52,682 nucleotides of DNA from Pseudomonas protegens. Lineage in GTDB: Bacteria > Pseudomonadota > Gammaproteobacteria > Pseudomonadales > Pseudomonadaceae. This document shows, in pieces, positions 1 through 10,200 of this stretch (its first letter is position 1; each line of letters starts with the position of its first letter). The position numbers and the translations under genes are program-made. The stretch covers positions 106,335-159,016 of the forward strand of contig NZ_MOAK01000013.1 of NCBI RefSeq assembly GCF_003732485.1. Direction: 5' to 3'. The notes under the pieces are model-generated. The model made no database searches, was not told the DNA's origin, and saw only the letters and a list, made by a program, of their open reading frames with translations.

Positions 1-648
1 CTGGTGGATCTGGCTGCGCAGAACCGTGTGTCGGTCGGCCAGGCCGAGCGTCGTGAGATGGACGCCTGGGTTGAAGGTGTGCATCAGGGGGTGGTGGCAG
101 AAGTCAGCCCAAGCCAGGTGTGGGGCGAAGCCATGCTCGACGAGCTGCTGGATCGCACCGAAGGTGCGCCACTGTTGCTGGTGTTGGATGGCGTGACCGA
201 TCCGCACAACCTCGGCGCCTGCCTGCGTACCGCCGATGCGGCGGGTGCCCTGGCGGTGCTGGTGCCCAAGGACAAGTCGGCCACTCTGACCCCGACCGTG
301 CGCAAAGTGGCTTGCGGCGCCGCGGAAGTGATTCCGCTGGTGGCTGTGACCAACCTGGCGCGGACCCTGGAAAAGCTTCAGCAGCGCGGCCTGTGGATCG
401 TCGGTACCGCCGGCGAGGCTGAGCAGGAGTTGTACGATCAGGATCTGACTGGCCCGACCATCATCATCATGGGGGCCGAAGGCAAGGGCATGCGTCGCCT
501 GACTCGCGAGCACTGCGACTATCTGGTGCGCCTGCCAATGGCCGGCAGCGTCAGCAGCCTCAACGTCTCCGTGGCCACGGGCGTCTGCCTGTTCGAAGCC
601 ATGCGTCAGCGCGGCGCAAAAGCCAAGGCCGTCGCCAAGAAAGCCTGA
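1..648 (+). CDS. rlmB: 23S rRNA (guanosine-2'-O)-methyltransferase RlmB, 5' end outside the window
   Basis: This SpoU/TrmH-class enzyme methylates the ribose of 23S rRNA G2251 using SAM. The frame is open from base 1 to TGA 646-648 (215 codons); RlmB proteins are usually near 250 residues, so the N-terminal substrate-binding part is partly missing. The SPOUT knot motifs are all visible: motif 1 with [11 protein letters not shown], motif 2 around [13 protein letters not shown], and motif 3 [17 protein letters not shown]. The tail is Ala/Lys rich. In many gammaproteobacteria rlmB sits downstream of rnr and upstream of rpsF, which fits here. A REP pair follows directly. Identification is secure; only the true start is unknown. 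Confidence 0.95.
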   Translation: MVDLAAQNRVSVGQAERREMDAWVEGVHQGVVAEVSPSQVWGEAMLDELLDRTEGAPLLLVLDGVTDPHNLGACLRTADAAGALAVLVPKDKSATLTPTVRKVACGAAEVIPLVAVTNLARTLEKLQQRGLWIVGTAGEAEQELYDQDLTGPTIIIMGAEGKGMRRLTREHCDYLVRLPMAGSVSSLNVSVATGVCLFEAMRQRGAKAKAVAKKA

Positions 649-656
649 CCTATCCC

Positions 657-720
657 GTAGGAGCCGGCTTGCCGGCGAACCACGCCCTGCCGTCCATTGC
701 CGGCTCGTTGGCTCCTGCAG
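657..720. repeat. REP doublet between rlmB and rpsF
   Basis: A pseudomonad REP (GTAGGAGCCGGCTTGCCGGCGA) is followed by a degenerate inverted copy ending GGCTCCTGCAG. It lies between the rlmB stop and the rpsF promoter and may insulate the two transcripts. Confidence 0.75.
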
Positions 721-748
721 GTGATTGTTCAAATAATCACCAATTGCC

Positions 749-777
749 TTGCGCCGCTGTTCCCCCTTCTCTACAAT
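749..777 (+). promoter_or_regulatory. Sigma-70 promoter for the rpsF operon
   Basis: A -35 box TTGCGC (749-754) and a -10 box TACAAT (772-777) are separated by exactly 17 bases. They lie about 120 bases upstream of the rpsF start and just before a structured leader. Transcription would begin near 784. Predicted from sequence only. Confidence 0.65.
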
Positions 778-784
778 TGCGCCC

Positions 785-870
785 CTTGCCGTGACGGCAG
801 GCGCATATGTGCCTATCTGTGGCAAGACACACCAGTGTCATTCACTCCTTGTCTGACCGCTTATAGGCGG
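785..870 (+). promoter_or_regulatory. Structured mRNA leader of rpsF (candidate S6:S18 autoregulatory leader)
   Basis: The leader can fold into several short hairpins: TGCCG-TGA-CGGCA (787-799), GACAC-ACCA-GTGTC (826-839), and CCGC-TTATAG-GCGG (857-870) just upstream of the ribosome binding site. CTTGCC (785-790) can also pair with GGCAAG (821-826). An mRNA leader bound by the S6:S18 protein complex is known upstream of rpsF in many bacteria. I see the position and the hairpins but did not match the Rfam consensus, so the assignment is tentative. Confidence 0.4.
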
Positions 871-896
871 CAGGCTACAACCCGTAAGGAGCATTC

Positions 897-1322
897 ATGC
901 GTCATTACGAAATCATCTTTTTGGTCCACCCGGATCAAAGCGAGCAAGTCGGCGGCATGGTTGAGCGTTACACCAAGCTGATCGAAGAAGACGGCGGCAA
1001 AATCCACCGTCTGGAAGACTGGGGCCGTCGTCAACTGGCCTACGCAATCAACAATGTTCACAAGGCTCACTACGTGATGCTGAACGTTGAGTGCACCGGT
1101 AAAGCCCTGGCTGAGCTGGAAGACAACTTCCGTTACAACGATGCTGTGATCCGTAACCTGGTCATCCGTCGCGAAGAAGCCATCACTGGCCAATCCGAGA
1201 TGCTCAAGGCTGAAGAAAACCGCAGTGAGCGCCGTGAGCGTCGTGACCGTCCTGAGCATGCTGACAGCGCCGATGGCGATGACAGCGACAACAGCGACGC
1301 CAGCGATAACGCTGACGAGTAA
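897..1322 (+). CDS. rpsF: 30S ribosomal protein S6
   Basis: S6 binds S18 and 16S rRNA in the platform of the small subunit. The 141-residue product begins [18 protein letters not shown], the conserved first strand of the S6 fold, and carries the signature [11 protein letters not shown]. The C-terminal tail, from about residue 105, is very rich in Glu, Arg and Asp (ending [11 protein letters not shown]); in related bacteria this tail is a target of RimK polyglutamylation, though that is not shown here. The start is fixed by AAGGAG (886-891) six bases upstream of the ATG. It is the first gene of the operon with rpsR, a membrane protein gene and rplI; rpsR follows after 28 bases. Confidence 0.98.
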   Translation: MRHYEIIFLVHPDQSEQVGGMVERYTKLIEEDGGKIHRLEDWGRRQLAYAINNVHKAHYVMLNVECTGKALAELEDNFRYNDAVIRNLVIRREEAITGQSEMLKAEENRSERRERRDRPEHADSADGDDSDNSDASDNADE

Positions 1323-1350
1323 TCCACGGACCTTTTGAGGAGCCAATTAC

Positions 1351-1581
1351 ATGGCACGTTTCTTCCGTCGTCGTAAATTCTGCCGCTTCACCGCTGAAGA
1401 CGTGAAAGAGATCGATTACAAAGATCTCAACACTCTGAAAGCCTACGTATCCGAGACCGGCAAAATCGTTCCAAGCCGCATCACCGGTACCAAAGCTCGT
1501 TATCAGCGTCAGCTGGCCACCGCTATCAAGCGCGCCCGCTTCCTGGCCCTGCTGGCCTACACCGACAGCCACGGCCGCTGA
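1351..1581 (+). CDS. rpsR: 30S ribosomal protein S18
   Basis: S18 is the obligate partner of S6 on the 30S platform. The 76-residue protein starts [16 protein letters not shown] and contains the conserved block [17 protein letters not shown] followed by [16 protein letters not shown], which covers nearly the whole family. The ribosome binding site GAGGAG lies just upstream. It is the second gene in the operon and is followed after 36 bases by a DUF2232 membrane protein gene. Nothing unusual is seen. Confidence 0.99.
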
Positions 1582-1617
1582 GATCGGGCAGTCGACAAGT
1601 AGTAAGGGATTGAATGC

Positions 1618-2511
1618 ATGCGCGCCTTAGCTGAGTTCATCATGCGCGGTCGTATGCAGGCCACTCTGGTAGTGGCTGGCTGTTCGGCATTGCCGTTGTT
1701 GTATTGGTTGGGTGCTGCCGCGGGGAGCCTGGTGCTTCTGCGGCGCGGGTTGAAGGATGCCCTTGGTGTCCTCGCTCTGGGAATGCTGCCGGCTTTGTTC
1801 TGGTGGCTGGCGTTCGATGACCCGCGAGCATTTCTGGTGCTGGTGGGGTCTTCGAGTCTTGCGTTGGTTTTGCGCGCAAGCGAGTCCTGGAGCCGCGTGC
1901 TGCTGGTCAGCATAGCGATGGGATTGGTGTTTGCTGGAGTCCTGGGTGCGGCTTTCCGCCCTCAGATCGAAGCGTTGTCGCAGGAATTGATAAAGATCCT
2001 GCCGATGGCCTTGGGTGAGGTCTACCAGCAGTTATCGGTTGAAGAGCGAGCTCGTCTTGCCACGCTGATTGCACCGATCCTGACCGGCCTGATAGCGGCC
2101 TTGTTGCAAGCCATCAGCGTGCTGAGCCTGATTCTTGGGCGTTACTGGCAGGCTGTGTTGTATAACCCGGGTGGTTTTGGTCGCGAGTTTCGCGCCATCA
2201 GAATCCCTCTTGGGCCAGCGATGTTGCTGCTGGCGTGCATGTTGGTGGGGCCGAATTTCGGACCTCAACTGGCCATGCTCACGCCGATGTGCAGTGTCCC
2301 GCTGGCTTTTGCCGGGCTGGCCCTGATTCACGGGCTGGTGGCGCAAGGGCGACTGGCCAGATTCTGGCTGGTGGGGTTGTACGTCACGCTGTTGCCGTTC
2401 ATGCAGCTGATCTATCCGTTGCTCGTGGTCCTGGCCATTGTCGACAGTCTGGTTGATTTTCGCGGTCGTTTGGCGCCGAAAGACGCCGATAGCGCGAACG
2501 GTGAAGGTTAA
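1618..2511 (+). CDS. DUF2232 (YybS-like) integral membrane protein of the rps/rpl operon
   Basis: This 297-residue protein of unknown function is almost entirely hydrophobic. I count about eight membrane segments, separated by a polar stretch near residues 105-165 (LSQELIKILPMALGEVYQQL...). Pseudomonads commonly carry a DUF2232/YybS-like gene in this slot between rpsR and rplI. The start is supported by AAGGGA (1604-1609) nine bases upstream; an internal ATG at 1642 is a weaker alternative. Gaps of 36 and 19 bases to rpsR and rplI suggest co-transcription with ribosomal proteins, but no enzymatic motif is visible and I cannot assign a function. Confidence 0.85.
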   Translation: MRALAEFIMRGRMQATLVVAGCSALPLLYWLGAAAGSLVLLRRGLKDALGVLALGMLPALFWWLAFDDPRAFLVLVGSSSLALVLRASESWSRVLLVSIAMGLVFAGVLGAAFRPQIEALSQELIKILPMALGEVYQQLSVEERARLATLIAPILTGLIAALLQAISVLSLILGRYWQAVLYNPGGFGREFRAIRIPLGPAMLLLACMLVGPNFGPQLAMLTPMCSVPLAFAGLALIHGLVAQGRLARFWLVGLYVTLLPFMQLIYPLLVVLAIVDSLVDFRGRLAPKDADSANGEG

Positions 2512-2530
2512 AAGTTAAGAGGATTTTCAC

Positions 2531-2977
2531 ATGCAACTGATCCTTCTGGAAAAAGTCGCCAACCTGGGCAACCTGGGCGACAAAGTGAACGTTAAGGCTG
2601 GTTACGGCCGTAACTACCTGCTGCCTTACGGCAAAGCCACCGCTGCTACCGCTGCCAACCTGGCTGCGTTCGAAGAGCGTCGTGCTGAGCTGGAAAAACT
2701 GGCTGCAGACCGTAAAGCTTCGGCTGAAAGCCGCGCTGCCCAACTGGCCGAGCTGGAAGTGACCATCACTGCCACCGCCGGTGACGAAGGCAAGCTGTTC
2801 GGTTCGATCGGCACCCACGACATCGCTGATGCACTGACCGCCTCCGGCGTTGAAGTTGCAAAAAGCGAAGTTCGTCTGCCGAACGGCACCATCCGCAACG
2901 TAGGTGAATTCGACGTAGCCGTGCACCTGCACGCTGAAGTTGAAGCAACCGTACGCGTTGTCGTGGTGGCTGCTTAA
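2531..2977 (+). CDS. rplI: 50S ribosomal protein L9
   Basis: L9 binds domain V of 23S rRNA at the base of the L1 stalk with an elongated two-domain shape. The 148-residue product shows the N-domain signature [19 protein letters not shown] and [13 protein letters not shown], a long charged connecting helix rich in Ala, Glu and Arg (about residues 42-75), and the C-domain with [16 protein letters not shown]. Full length for the family. The ribosome binding site is AAGAGG. It is the last gene of the operon, followed by a strong intrinsic terminator. Confidence 0.98.
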   Translation: MQLILLEKVANLGNLGDKVNVKAGYGRNYLLPYGKATAATAANLAAFEERRAELEKLAADRKASAESRAAQLAELEVTITATAGDEGKLFGSIGTHDIADALTASGVEVAKSEVRLPNGTIRNVGEFDVAVHLHAEVEATVRVVVVAA

Positions 2978-3023
2978 GCAGTACCAAATCGTCTGGCACC
3001 TTGTGTGGCTGACGGTTAACATC

Positions 3024-3063
3024 GGGCACGATCCTGTTTACAGGTCGTGCCCTTTGTCTTTCT
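3024..3063 (+). terminator. Intrinsic terminator of the rpsF-rplI operon
   Basis: GGGCACGA-(T)-CCTG, loop TTTA, CAGG-TCGTGCCC form a 12-bp stem with one bulged T, followed by the U-rich run TTTGTCTTT. It lies between rplI and dnaB. Confidence 0.85.
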
Positions 3064-3101
3064 GCTGATCCTGATTTTCACCCCCCGAATTCCAAGTGGC
3101 C

Positions 3102-4499
3102 ATGAACGATATCTCCGCTCCCGAGCAATACGATCTGCAAACCGCTGCCCTGAAGGTGCCGCCGCACTCCATCGAGGCCGAACAGGCCGTGCTCGGTGGT
3201 CTGATGCTGGACAACAACGCCTGGGAACGCGTGTTGGATCAAGTGTCCGACGGCGATTTCTATCGGCATGACCACCGTTTGATCTTCCGCGCCATCGCCA
3301 AGCTGGCCGACCAGAACATGCCGATCGACGTGGTCACCCTGTCCGAGCAGCTGGACAAGGAAGGTCAGACTTCCCAAGTCGGCGGCCTGGGCTACCTCGG
3401 CGAGTTGGCGAAGAACACCCCGTCGGTGGCCAACATCAAGGCCTATGCGCAGATCGTTCGCCAAAGGGCGACCCTGCGCCAGCTGATCGGTATCAGTACC
3501 GAGATCGCTGACAGTGCCTTCAACCCTGAAGGCCGCACCGCCGAAGAGATCCTCGATGAGGCCGAACGGCAGATCTTCCAGATCGCCGAGGCGCGGCCCA
3601 AGACCGGCGGCCCGGTAGGGGTCAACGAGTTGCTGACCAAGGCCATCGACCGTATCGATACCCTGTTCAACACCGATAACGCCATCACCGGCCTGTCCAC
3701 CGGTTACACCGATCTCGACGAGAAGACCAGCGGCCTGCAACCGGCCGACTTGATCATCGTCGCCGGCCGTCCGTCCATGGGTAAGACCACCTTCGCCATG
3801 AACCTGGTGGAAAACGCCGTACTGCGCAGCGAGAAGGCGGTGCTGGTGTACTCCCTGGAGATGCCAGGCGAATCGCTGATCATGCGTATGCTGTCCTCCC
3901 TGGGCCGCATCGATCAGACCAAGGTCCGTTCCGGTCAGTTGGAAGACGACGACTGGCCCCGCCTGACCTCGGCGGTCAACCTGCTCAACGACCGCAAGCT
4001 GTTCATTGATGACACTGCGGGCATCAGTCCCTCGGAAATGCGCGCGCGGACCCGGCGCCTGGTGCGTGAACACGGCGACATCGGCCTGATCATGATCGAC
4101 TACCTGCAACTGATGCAGATTCCGGGCTCCAGCGGTGACAACCGGACCAACGAGATTTCCGAGATCTCCCGATCCCTGAAAGCCCTGGCCAAGGAATTCA
4201 ACTGCCCGGTAGTGGCCTTGTCCCAGCTCAACCGCTCCCTGGAGCAACGTCCCAACAAGCGTCCGGTGAACTCCGACTTGCGGGAATCCGGAGCGATCGA
4301 GCAGGACGCCGACGTCATCATGTTCGTGTACCGGGACGAGGTGTATCACCCCGAGACCGAGCACAAGGGCATTGCCGAGATCATCATTGGCAAGCAGCGG
4401 AACGGCCCGATCGGCTTTATCCGCCTGGCCTTCATCGGCAAGTACACCCGCTTCGAGAACCTTGCTCCGGGCAGCTACAACTTCGACGACGACGAATAA
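3102..4499 (+). CDS. dnaB: Replicative DNA helicase DnaB
   Basis: DnaB is the hexameric 5'-3' helicase that unwinds the fork and recruits primase. The 465-residue protein has the N-terminal primase-interacting domain (PPHSIEAEQAVLGGLMLDN...), a linker, and a RecA-like motor with Walker A GRPSMGKTTF (Lys228), Walker B LIMIDYLQLM, and the arginine-finger region NSDLRESGAIEQDADVIMF. No intein is present. I prefer ATG 3102, giving MNDISAPEQYDL as in other pseudomonads, over the in-frame GTG two codons upstream. It is separated from rplI by a terminator, so it probably has its own promoter in the 124-base gap. Confidence 0.98.
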   Translation: MNDISAPEQYDLQTAALKVPPHSIEAEQAVLGGLMLDNNAWERVLDQVSDGDFYRHDHRLIFRAIAKLADQNMPIDVVTLSEQLDKEGQTSQVGGLGYLGELAKNTPSVANIKAYAQIVRQRATLRQLIGISTEIADSAFNPEGRTAEEILDEAERQIFQIAEARPKTGGPVGVNELLTKAIDRIDTLFNTDNAITGLSTGYTDLDEKTSGLQPADLIIVAGRPSMGKTTFAMNLVENAVLRSEKAVLVYSLEMPGESLIMRMLSSLGRIDQTKVRSGQLEDDDWPRLTSAVNLLNDRKLFIDDTAGISPSEMRARTRRLVREHGDIGLIMIDYLQLMQIPGSSGDNRTNEISEISRSLKALAKEFNCPVVALSQLNRSLEQRPNKRPVNSDLRESGAIEQDADVIMFVYRDEVYHPETEHKGIAEIIIGKQRNGPIGFIRLAFIGKYTRFENLAPGSYNFDDDE

Positions 4500-4536
4500 C
4501 CCGTCCGTCCGCCGGCCATCCGCTTGCCGGCGCCCT

Positions 4537-4558
4537 GCAGGAGCCGGCAAGCCGGCGA
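4537..4558. repeat. Degenerate REP element downstream of dnaB
   Basis: GCAGGAGCCGGCAAGCCGGC followed by GA resembles the REP consensus with the central TT changed to AA; an imperfect partial inverted copy lies just upstream. It sits between the dnaB stop and its terminator. Confidence 0.5.
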
Positions 4559-4572
4559 CTCGGGCCACAACG

Positions 4573-4609
4573 AATTCCGACCATTACGGTCGGAATTGGT
4601 TATTTTTTG
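4573..4609 (+). terminator. Intrinsic terminator after dnaB
   Basis: A perfect 10-bp stem (AATTCCGACC, loop ATTAC, GGTCGGAATT) is followed by GGTTATTTTTT. It also lies about 75 bases before the next gene, whose promoter must lie in or after it. Confidence 0.85.
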
Positions 4610-4681
4610 TGCTATATTCCGCGCCCGCGAATTTCCCTGTGAATCAACGCGTCCCTATCCAAGCCAACACCGGTCATCGAC

Positions 4682-6979
4682 ATGCAAGCAGCCAAGCCGT
4701 TATTTGACTATCCCAAGTACTGGGCCGAATGTTTCGGGCCGGCACCATTCCTGCCCATGAGCAGGGAGGAGATGGATCAGCTCGGCTGGGATTCCTGCGA
4801 CATCATCATCGTCACCGGTGATGCGTACGTCGATCACCCGTCGTTCGGCATGGCGATCATCGGCCGGCTGCTGGAGTCCCAGGGCTTTCGCGTCGGGATC
4901 ATCGCCCAGCCCAACTGGCAATCCAAAGACGACTTCATGAAGCTCGGCGAGCCGAACCTGTTTTTCGGTGTCGCCGCCGGCAACATGGACTCGATGATCA
5001 ACCGCTACACCGCCGACAAGAAGATCCGCTCCGACGACGCCTATACCCCGGGCGGCCTGGCGGGCAAGCGTCCGGACCGTGCCAGCCTGGTCTACAGCCA
5101 GCGTTGCAAGGAAGCCTACAAGAACGTGCCGATCGTCCTTGGCGGCATCGAGGCGTCTCTGCGTCGCATCGCCCACTACGACTACTGGCAGGACCGGGTG
5201 CGCAACTCGATCCTGATCGACGCCAGTGCCGATATCCTGCTCTACGGCAACGCCGAGCGAGCCATTGTCGAAGTCGCCCAGCGTTTGTCCTACGGCCACA
5301 AGATCGAAGACATCACCGACGTGCGCGGCACCGCCTTCATCCGCCGCGACACGCCCAAGGACTGGTACGAAGTGGACTCCACCCGTATCGACCGCCCGGG
5401 CAAGATCGACAAGATCATCAACCCCTACGTCAACACCCAGGACACTCAGGCCTGCGCCATCGAGCAGGAGAAGGGCCCGGTTGAAGATCCAAGCGAAGCC
5501 AAGGTGGTGCAGATCCTTGCCAGTCCGCGGATGACCCGGGACAAGACCGTGATCCGCCTGCCGTCCATGGAGAAGGTGCGCAACGACCCGGTCCTGTACG
5601 CTCACGCCAACCGCGTGCTGCACCTGGAAACCAACCCGGGCAACGCCCGCGCCCTGGTGCAGAAACATGGCGAAGTGGACGTGTGGTTCAACCCGCCGCC
5701 CATTCCCATGACCACCGAGGAAATGGACTACGTGTTCGGCATGCCTTATCAGCGCATTCCGCACCCGGCCTATGGCAAGGAAAAGATCCCGGCCTACGAC
5801 ATGATCCGCTTCTCGGTGAACATCATGCGTGGCTGCTTCGGTGGCTGTACCTTCTGCTCCATCACCGAGCACGAAGGGCGGATCATCCAGAACCGTTCCG
5901 AAGAGTCGATCATTCGCGAGATCGAAGAAATCCGCGACAAGGTTCCCGGCTTTACCGGGGTGATCTCCGACCTCGGCGGCCCGACCGCGAACATGTACCG
6001 CATCGCCTGCAAGAGCCCGGAAATCGAATCCGCGTGCCGCAAGCCGTCCTGCGTGTTCCCCGGCATCTGCCCGAACCTGAACACCGACCATTCGTCGTTG
6101 ATCCAGCTGTATCGCAGTGCTCGCGCCCTGCCTGGGGTGAAGAAGATCCTCATCGCTTCCGGCCTGCGTTATGACCTGGCGGTGGAATCGCCGGAGTACG
6201 TCAAGGAGCTGGTGACCCACCACGTGGGTGGCTACCTGAAGATTGCCCCGGAACACACCGAGGAAGGTCCGCTCAATCAGATGATGAAGCCGGGCATTGG
6301 TACCTATGACCGGTTCAAGCGGATGTTCGAGAAGTACTCCAAGGAAGCGGGCAAGGAGCAGTACCTGATTCCGTACTTCATCGCCGCGCACCCGGGTACC
6401 ACCGACGAAGACATGATGAACCTGGCTCTGTGGCTCAAGGGCAACGGTTTCCGCGCCGACCAGGTGCAGGCGTTCTATCCGTCGCCGATGGCCACCGCCA
6501 CCGCCATGTACCACTCGGGCAAGAACCCGCTGCGCAAGGTCACCTACAAGAGCGACGGCGTGACCATCGTCAAGAGCGAGGAGCAGCGTCGCCTGCACAA
6601 GGCATTCCTGCGCTACCACGATCCGAAGGGCTGGCCGATGCTGCGCGAGGCCTTGCTGCGCATGGGCCGTGGCGACCTGATCGGCCCGGGCAAGAATCAG
6701 CTGATTCCGACCCATCAGCCGGCCACCGACAGCTACCAGAGCGCCCGCCGCAAGAACTCGACACCGACCGGCAGCCACAAGGTGGCCAAGGAAACCAAGA
6801 TCCTTACCCAGCACACCGGCCTGCCGCCGCGTGGCAGTGACGGTGGCAATGCCTGGGACAAGCGTGAGCAGGCCAAGGCCGCCGCCTTCGCCCGCAACAA
6901 ACAGGCCGCCAAGGAGCGTGCCGATGCGGCCAAGGGCAAAGGCAAGAAGCCAACCCGCAAGCCGGTGGTACCGCGCTAG
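4682..6979 (+). CDS. ygiQ: YgiQ-family radical SAM protein
   Basis: A large cytosolic iron-sulfur enzyme of unproven reaction. The 765-residue protein has the YgiQ N-terminal domain ([20 protein letters not shown]..., residues about 5-330), where a cobalamin-binding-like fold is expected, then the radical SAM core with the cluster motif Cys385-X3-Cys389-X2-Cys392 ([11 protein letters not shown]) and a DUF3362-type C-terminal region. The last 90 residues are Lys/Ala rich and probably disordered. Start: ATG 4682 has no strong Shine-Dalgarno (ACACCGG upstream), but the product begins [15 protein letters not shown] as expected. It has its own terminator and appears monocistronic. Family assignment is confident; no substrate can be named. 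Confidence 0.93.
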   Translation: MQAAKPLFDYPKYWAECFGPAPFLPMSREEMDQLGWDSCDIIIVTGDAYVDHPSFGMAIIGRLLESQGFRVGIIAQPNWQSKDDFMKLGEPNLFFGVAAGNMDSMINRYTADKKIRSDDAYTPGGLAGKRPDRASLVYSQRCKEAYKNVPIVLGGIEASLRRIAHYDYWQDRVRNSILIDASADILLYGNAERAIVEVAQRLSYGHKIEDITDVRGTAFIRRDTPKDWYEVDSTRIDRPGKIDKIINPYVNTQDTQACAIEQEKGPVEDPSEAKVVQILASPRMTRDKTVIRLPSMEKVRNDPVLYAHANRVLHLETNPGNARALVQKHGEVDVWFNPPPIPMTTEEMDYVFGMPYQRIPHPAYGKEKIPAYDMIRFSVNIMRGCFGGCTFCSITEHEGRIIQNRSEESIIREIEEIRDKVPGFTGVISDLGGPTANMYRIACKSPEIESACRKPSCVFPGICPNLNTDHSSLIQLYRSARALPGVKKILIASGLRYDLAVESPEYVKELVTHHVGGYLKIAPEHTEEGPLNQMMKPGIGTYDRFKRMFEKYSKEAGKEQYLIPYFIAAHPGTTDEDMMNLALWLKGNGFRADQVQAFYPSPMATATAMYHSGKNPLRKVTYKSDGVTIVKSEEQRRLHKAFLRYHDPKGWPMLREALLRMGRGDLIGPGKNQLIPTHQPATDSYQSARRKNSTPTGSHKVAKETKILTQHTGLPPRGSDGGNAWDKREQAKAAAFARNKQAAKERADAAKGKGKKPTRKPVVPR

Positions 6980-6986
6980 ACAACAG

Positions 6987-7014
6987 AACGCCAGCTCCTC
7001 GGAGCTGGCGTTTT
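6987..7014 (+). terminator. Intrinsic terminator after ygiQ
   Basis: A 12-bp perfect inverted repeat (AACGCCAGCTCC, TC, GGAGCTGGCGTT) is followed by TT and a T-rich tail. It marks the end of the ygiQ transcript. Confidence 0.85.
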
Positions 7015-7138
7015 GCTTTGGCTCTCGATAGCGGCGGGAGTCGGATCTTGTTGGCGCTCCGCTGTCAGCGTTGCCGCATTGAGCTAGCGCTCCATTAACA
7101 GTGAATGCGAGCGCGGCAGCTTCGGGCCATGCCGTCTG

Positions 7139-7165
7139 GCACATTTCTGTGCAGTGAGCTGCACA
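7139..7165. promoter_or_regulatory. Overlapping palindromes upstream of a sigma-54 promoter (candidate activator site)
   Basis: Two overlapping inverted repeats are present: GCACA-TTTC-TGTGC (7139-7152) and TGTGCAG-TGAG-CTGCACA (7148-7165, seven perfect base pairs each side). They end 75 bases upstream of the -24 element at 7240, the usual distance for a bacterial enhancer-binding protein. The 313-base gene-free stretch 6980-7292 holds only the ygiQ terminator, this element and the promoter. Confidence 0.5.
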
Positions 7166-7238
7166 GGGATGCACCGGTTGCGCGGTTTTGGTGCTGTACT
7201 GCCCTGAGTCGTTGAACAACCCCCCCGGACTTGGGCCC

Positions 7239-7253
7239 TGGCACAAGTCTTGC
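7239..7253 (+). promoter_or_regulatory. Sigma-54 (RpoN) promoter of the transglutaminase/ATP-grasp cluster
   Basis: TGGCAC-AAGTC-TTGC matches the -24/-12 consensus exactly, with GG (7240-7241) and GC (7252-7253) exactly 12 bases apart. The GTG start of the first gene is 40 bases downstream. This implies transcription that depends on an enhancer-binding activator. Confidence 0.8.
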
Positions 7254-7292
7254 GCGGGTTCATCCACCGCTCAGGCTCGCAGGAGGCACGCC

Positions 7293-10200
7293 GTGTCGAT
7301 TCATGTCGCATTGCACCATGTCACGCACTATCGCTACGACCGCGCCGTCGAACTTGGCCCGCAGATCGTCCGCCTGCGCCCGGCTGCCCACAGCCGCACG
7401 CGAATCCTCTCCTATGCGCTGAAGGTCCAGCCCGAGCAGCATTTCATCAACTGGCAGCAGGACCCCCAGGGCAATTACCTGGCGCGCCTGGTCTTTGCGG
7501 AGAAAACCACCGAGCTGCGGATCGAAGTGGATCTGCTGGCAGAGATGGCGGTGTTCAATCCGTTCGATTTCTTCCTTGAGCCTTACGCGCAGAAGATCCC
7601 TTTTGCCTACGCCGCCGATGAGCAGCGTGAGCTGGCGCCCTACCTGGAAACTCTGCCCGTGACGCCGAAGTTCCAGGCCTATCTGGACGGTATCTCACGT
7701 ACGCCGTTGCCAGCGGTGGACTTCCTGGTGGCGTTGAATCAGCGGCTCAGCGCAGACATCGCTTACCTGATTCGCCTGGAGCCGGGGGTGCAGAGCCCGG
7801 AGCAGACCCTGGTCAATGCCTCCGGCTCCTGCCGCGATTCGGCCTGGCTGCTGGTGCAGCTATTGCGCCACTTGGGACTGGCGGCGCGCTTCGTCTCCGG
7901 CTACCTGATCCAGCTCACGGCCGACGTCAAATCCCTGGATGGTCCTTCGGGCACCGAGGTGGACTTCACTGACCTGCATGCCTGGTGCGAGGTCTACCTG
8001 CCCGGAGCCGGCTGGATTGGCCTGGACGCCACCTCGGGACTGTTTGCCGGAGAGGGTCACATTCCGCTGGCCTGCAGCCCCGATCCCTCTTCAGCAGCGC
8101 CCATCACGGGCCTGGTGGAACCTTGCGAGTGTCAGTTCAGCCATGAAATGAGTGTGGAACGGATCTGGGAAGCGCCCCGGGTCACCAAGCCTTACACCGA
8201 CGAGCAGTGGCTGGCTATCCAGGCCCTGGGCCGGCAGATCGATGTGGACCTGCTGGAAGGCGATGTGCGCCTGACCATGGGTGGCGAGCCGACCTTCGTG
8301 GCTATTGACGACCCCGACGGCGCCGAGTGGAACACCGCCGCCCTGGGAGCGAACAAGCGGCGTTTGGCCGGTGAGCTGTTCCAGCGCCTGCGCCAGCGCT
8401 ACGGGCCTCAGGGGCTGGTGCACTTCGGCCAGGGCAAGTGGTACCCGGGGGAGCAATTGCCGCGCTGGTCGCTGAACTGCCATTGGCGACGTGACGGCGT
8501 GCCGATCTGGCACAACCGCGCCTTGATTGCCGATGAACACGAGGACTACGGCGCTGACGCACCACTGGCCGGACGCTTTCTCGCCAGTGTCGCCGAGCGT
8601 CTGAAGCTGCCGGGGCGCTTCGTGTTTCCCGCCTATGAAGACCACTTCTACTATCTGTGGCGCGAGGGCAGCCTGCCCCTCAATGTCAGTGCCGAAGACT
8701 CGCGGCTGGAGGATGCCCTGGAGCGCCAGCGGTTGCGCAAGGTGTTCAGCCAGGGTCTGGACAAGGTCATTGGCCAGGTGCTGCCCCTGGCCCGTAGCGC
8801 CAAGGGCGATCAATGGCAGAGCGGCCGCTGGTACCTGCGGGACAGTCATTGCCGGCTGGTGCCCGGGGATTCACCCCTGGGGTATCGCCTGCCCCTGGCG
8901 TCCCAACCCTGGGTGACGGCGGCGGAGTACCCCTTCATTCACCCCAGCGATCCGAACCAGGATTTCCCTGAGCTGCCGGACCCGGCGCAGCTCGCAGAAA
9001 TCCCTGAACCGGCGGTTCTGGATGAGCGCGTGCCAGGGATCGATCAGTCTGCGGACTGGCTGACCCGTACCGCGCTCTGCGCCGAGGCGCGAGAGGGACG
9101 GCTGTACCTGTTCATGCCGCCCCTGGAACGACTCGAGGATTACCTGCAACTGGTCAGCGTGATCGAAGCCACGGCGGCAGAGCTGCATTGTCCGGTGCTG
9201 CTGGAGGGCTACGAGCCGCCGGCGGACCCGCGCTTGTGCAACTTCCGGGTGACGCCGGACCCGGGCGTGATCGAGGTCAACGTGCAGCCTTCGGTCAGTT
9301 GGGACGAGTTGGTGGAGCGCACCGAGTTCCTGTACGAGCAGGCCCGGCAGACCCGCCTGACCAGTGAGAAGTTCATGATCGACGGGCGCCACACCGGCAC
9401 CGGCGGCGGCAACCATTTCGTCCTCGGTGGCGCGACGCCGGCGGATTCGCCGTTCCTGCGCCGCCCCGACCTGCTGCGTAGCCTGATCAGTTACTGGCAC
9501 AATCATCCGTCGTTGTCCTACCTGTTTTCCGGGTTGTTCATCGGTCCCACCTCTCAGGCTCCCAGGGTCGACGAGGCGCGCAACGACTCGCTTTACGAAC
9601 TGGAAATTGCCTTTGCACAGATACCCGCGCCGGGCGAGGAATGCCCGCCGTGGCGGGTGGACCGCCTGCTGCGCAATCTGCTGATCGACGTCACCGGCAA
9701 TACCCATCGCGCCGAGTTCTGCATCGACAAGCTCTATTCGCCGGACGGCGCCACCGGGCGTCTCGGGCTGCTGGAGCTGCGGGCCTTTGAAATGCCGCCC
9801 CATGGGCGCATGAGCCTGGTCCAGCAGTTGCTGCTGCGGGCGCTGGTGGCGCGGTTCTGGCGCGAGCCATATGCCCCGGCCAAGCTGGCGCGTTGGGGCA
9901 CCGAGCTGCACGATCGCTTCCTGCTGCCGCATTTCATCGAGCAGGATTTCGCCGATGTGCTGGTAGAGCTCAATGCCGCCGGATATCCGCTGCGGGCCGA
10001 GTGGTTTGCCCCGCACCTGGAGTTTCGCTTTCCCAAGGTCGGCGATTACGCGGTCAGCGGTATCGAGCTGGAGTTGCGTCAGGCCCTGGAGCCCTGGCAT
10101 GTGCTGGGGGAAGAGGGCGGAGCCGGGGGCACGGTGCGCTATGTCGACTCTTCTCTGGAGCGTTTGCAGGTCAAGGTCAGCGGGCTGACGCCGCAGCGCC

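Noticed and set aside
3078..4568. A 496-codon minus-strand frame opposite dnaB
   Set aside because: Shadow of DnaB, whose motifs are complete on the plus strand.
4700..7267. An 855-codon minus-strand frame opposite ygiQ
   Set aside because: It is antisense to an intact radical SAM protein; high GC keeps the reverse frame open.
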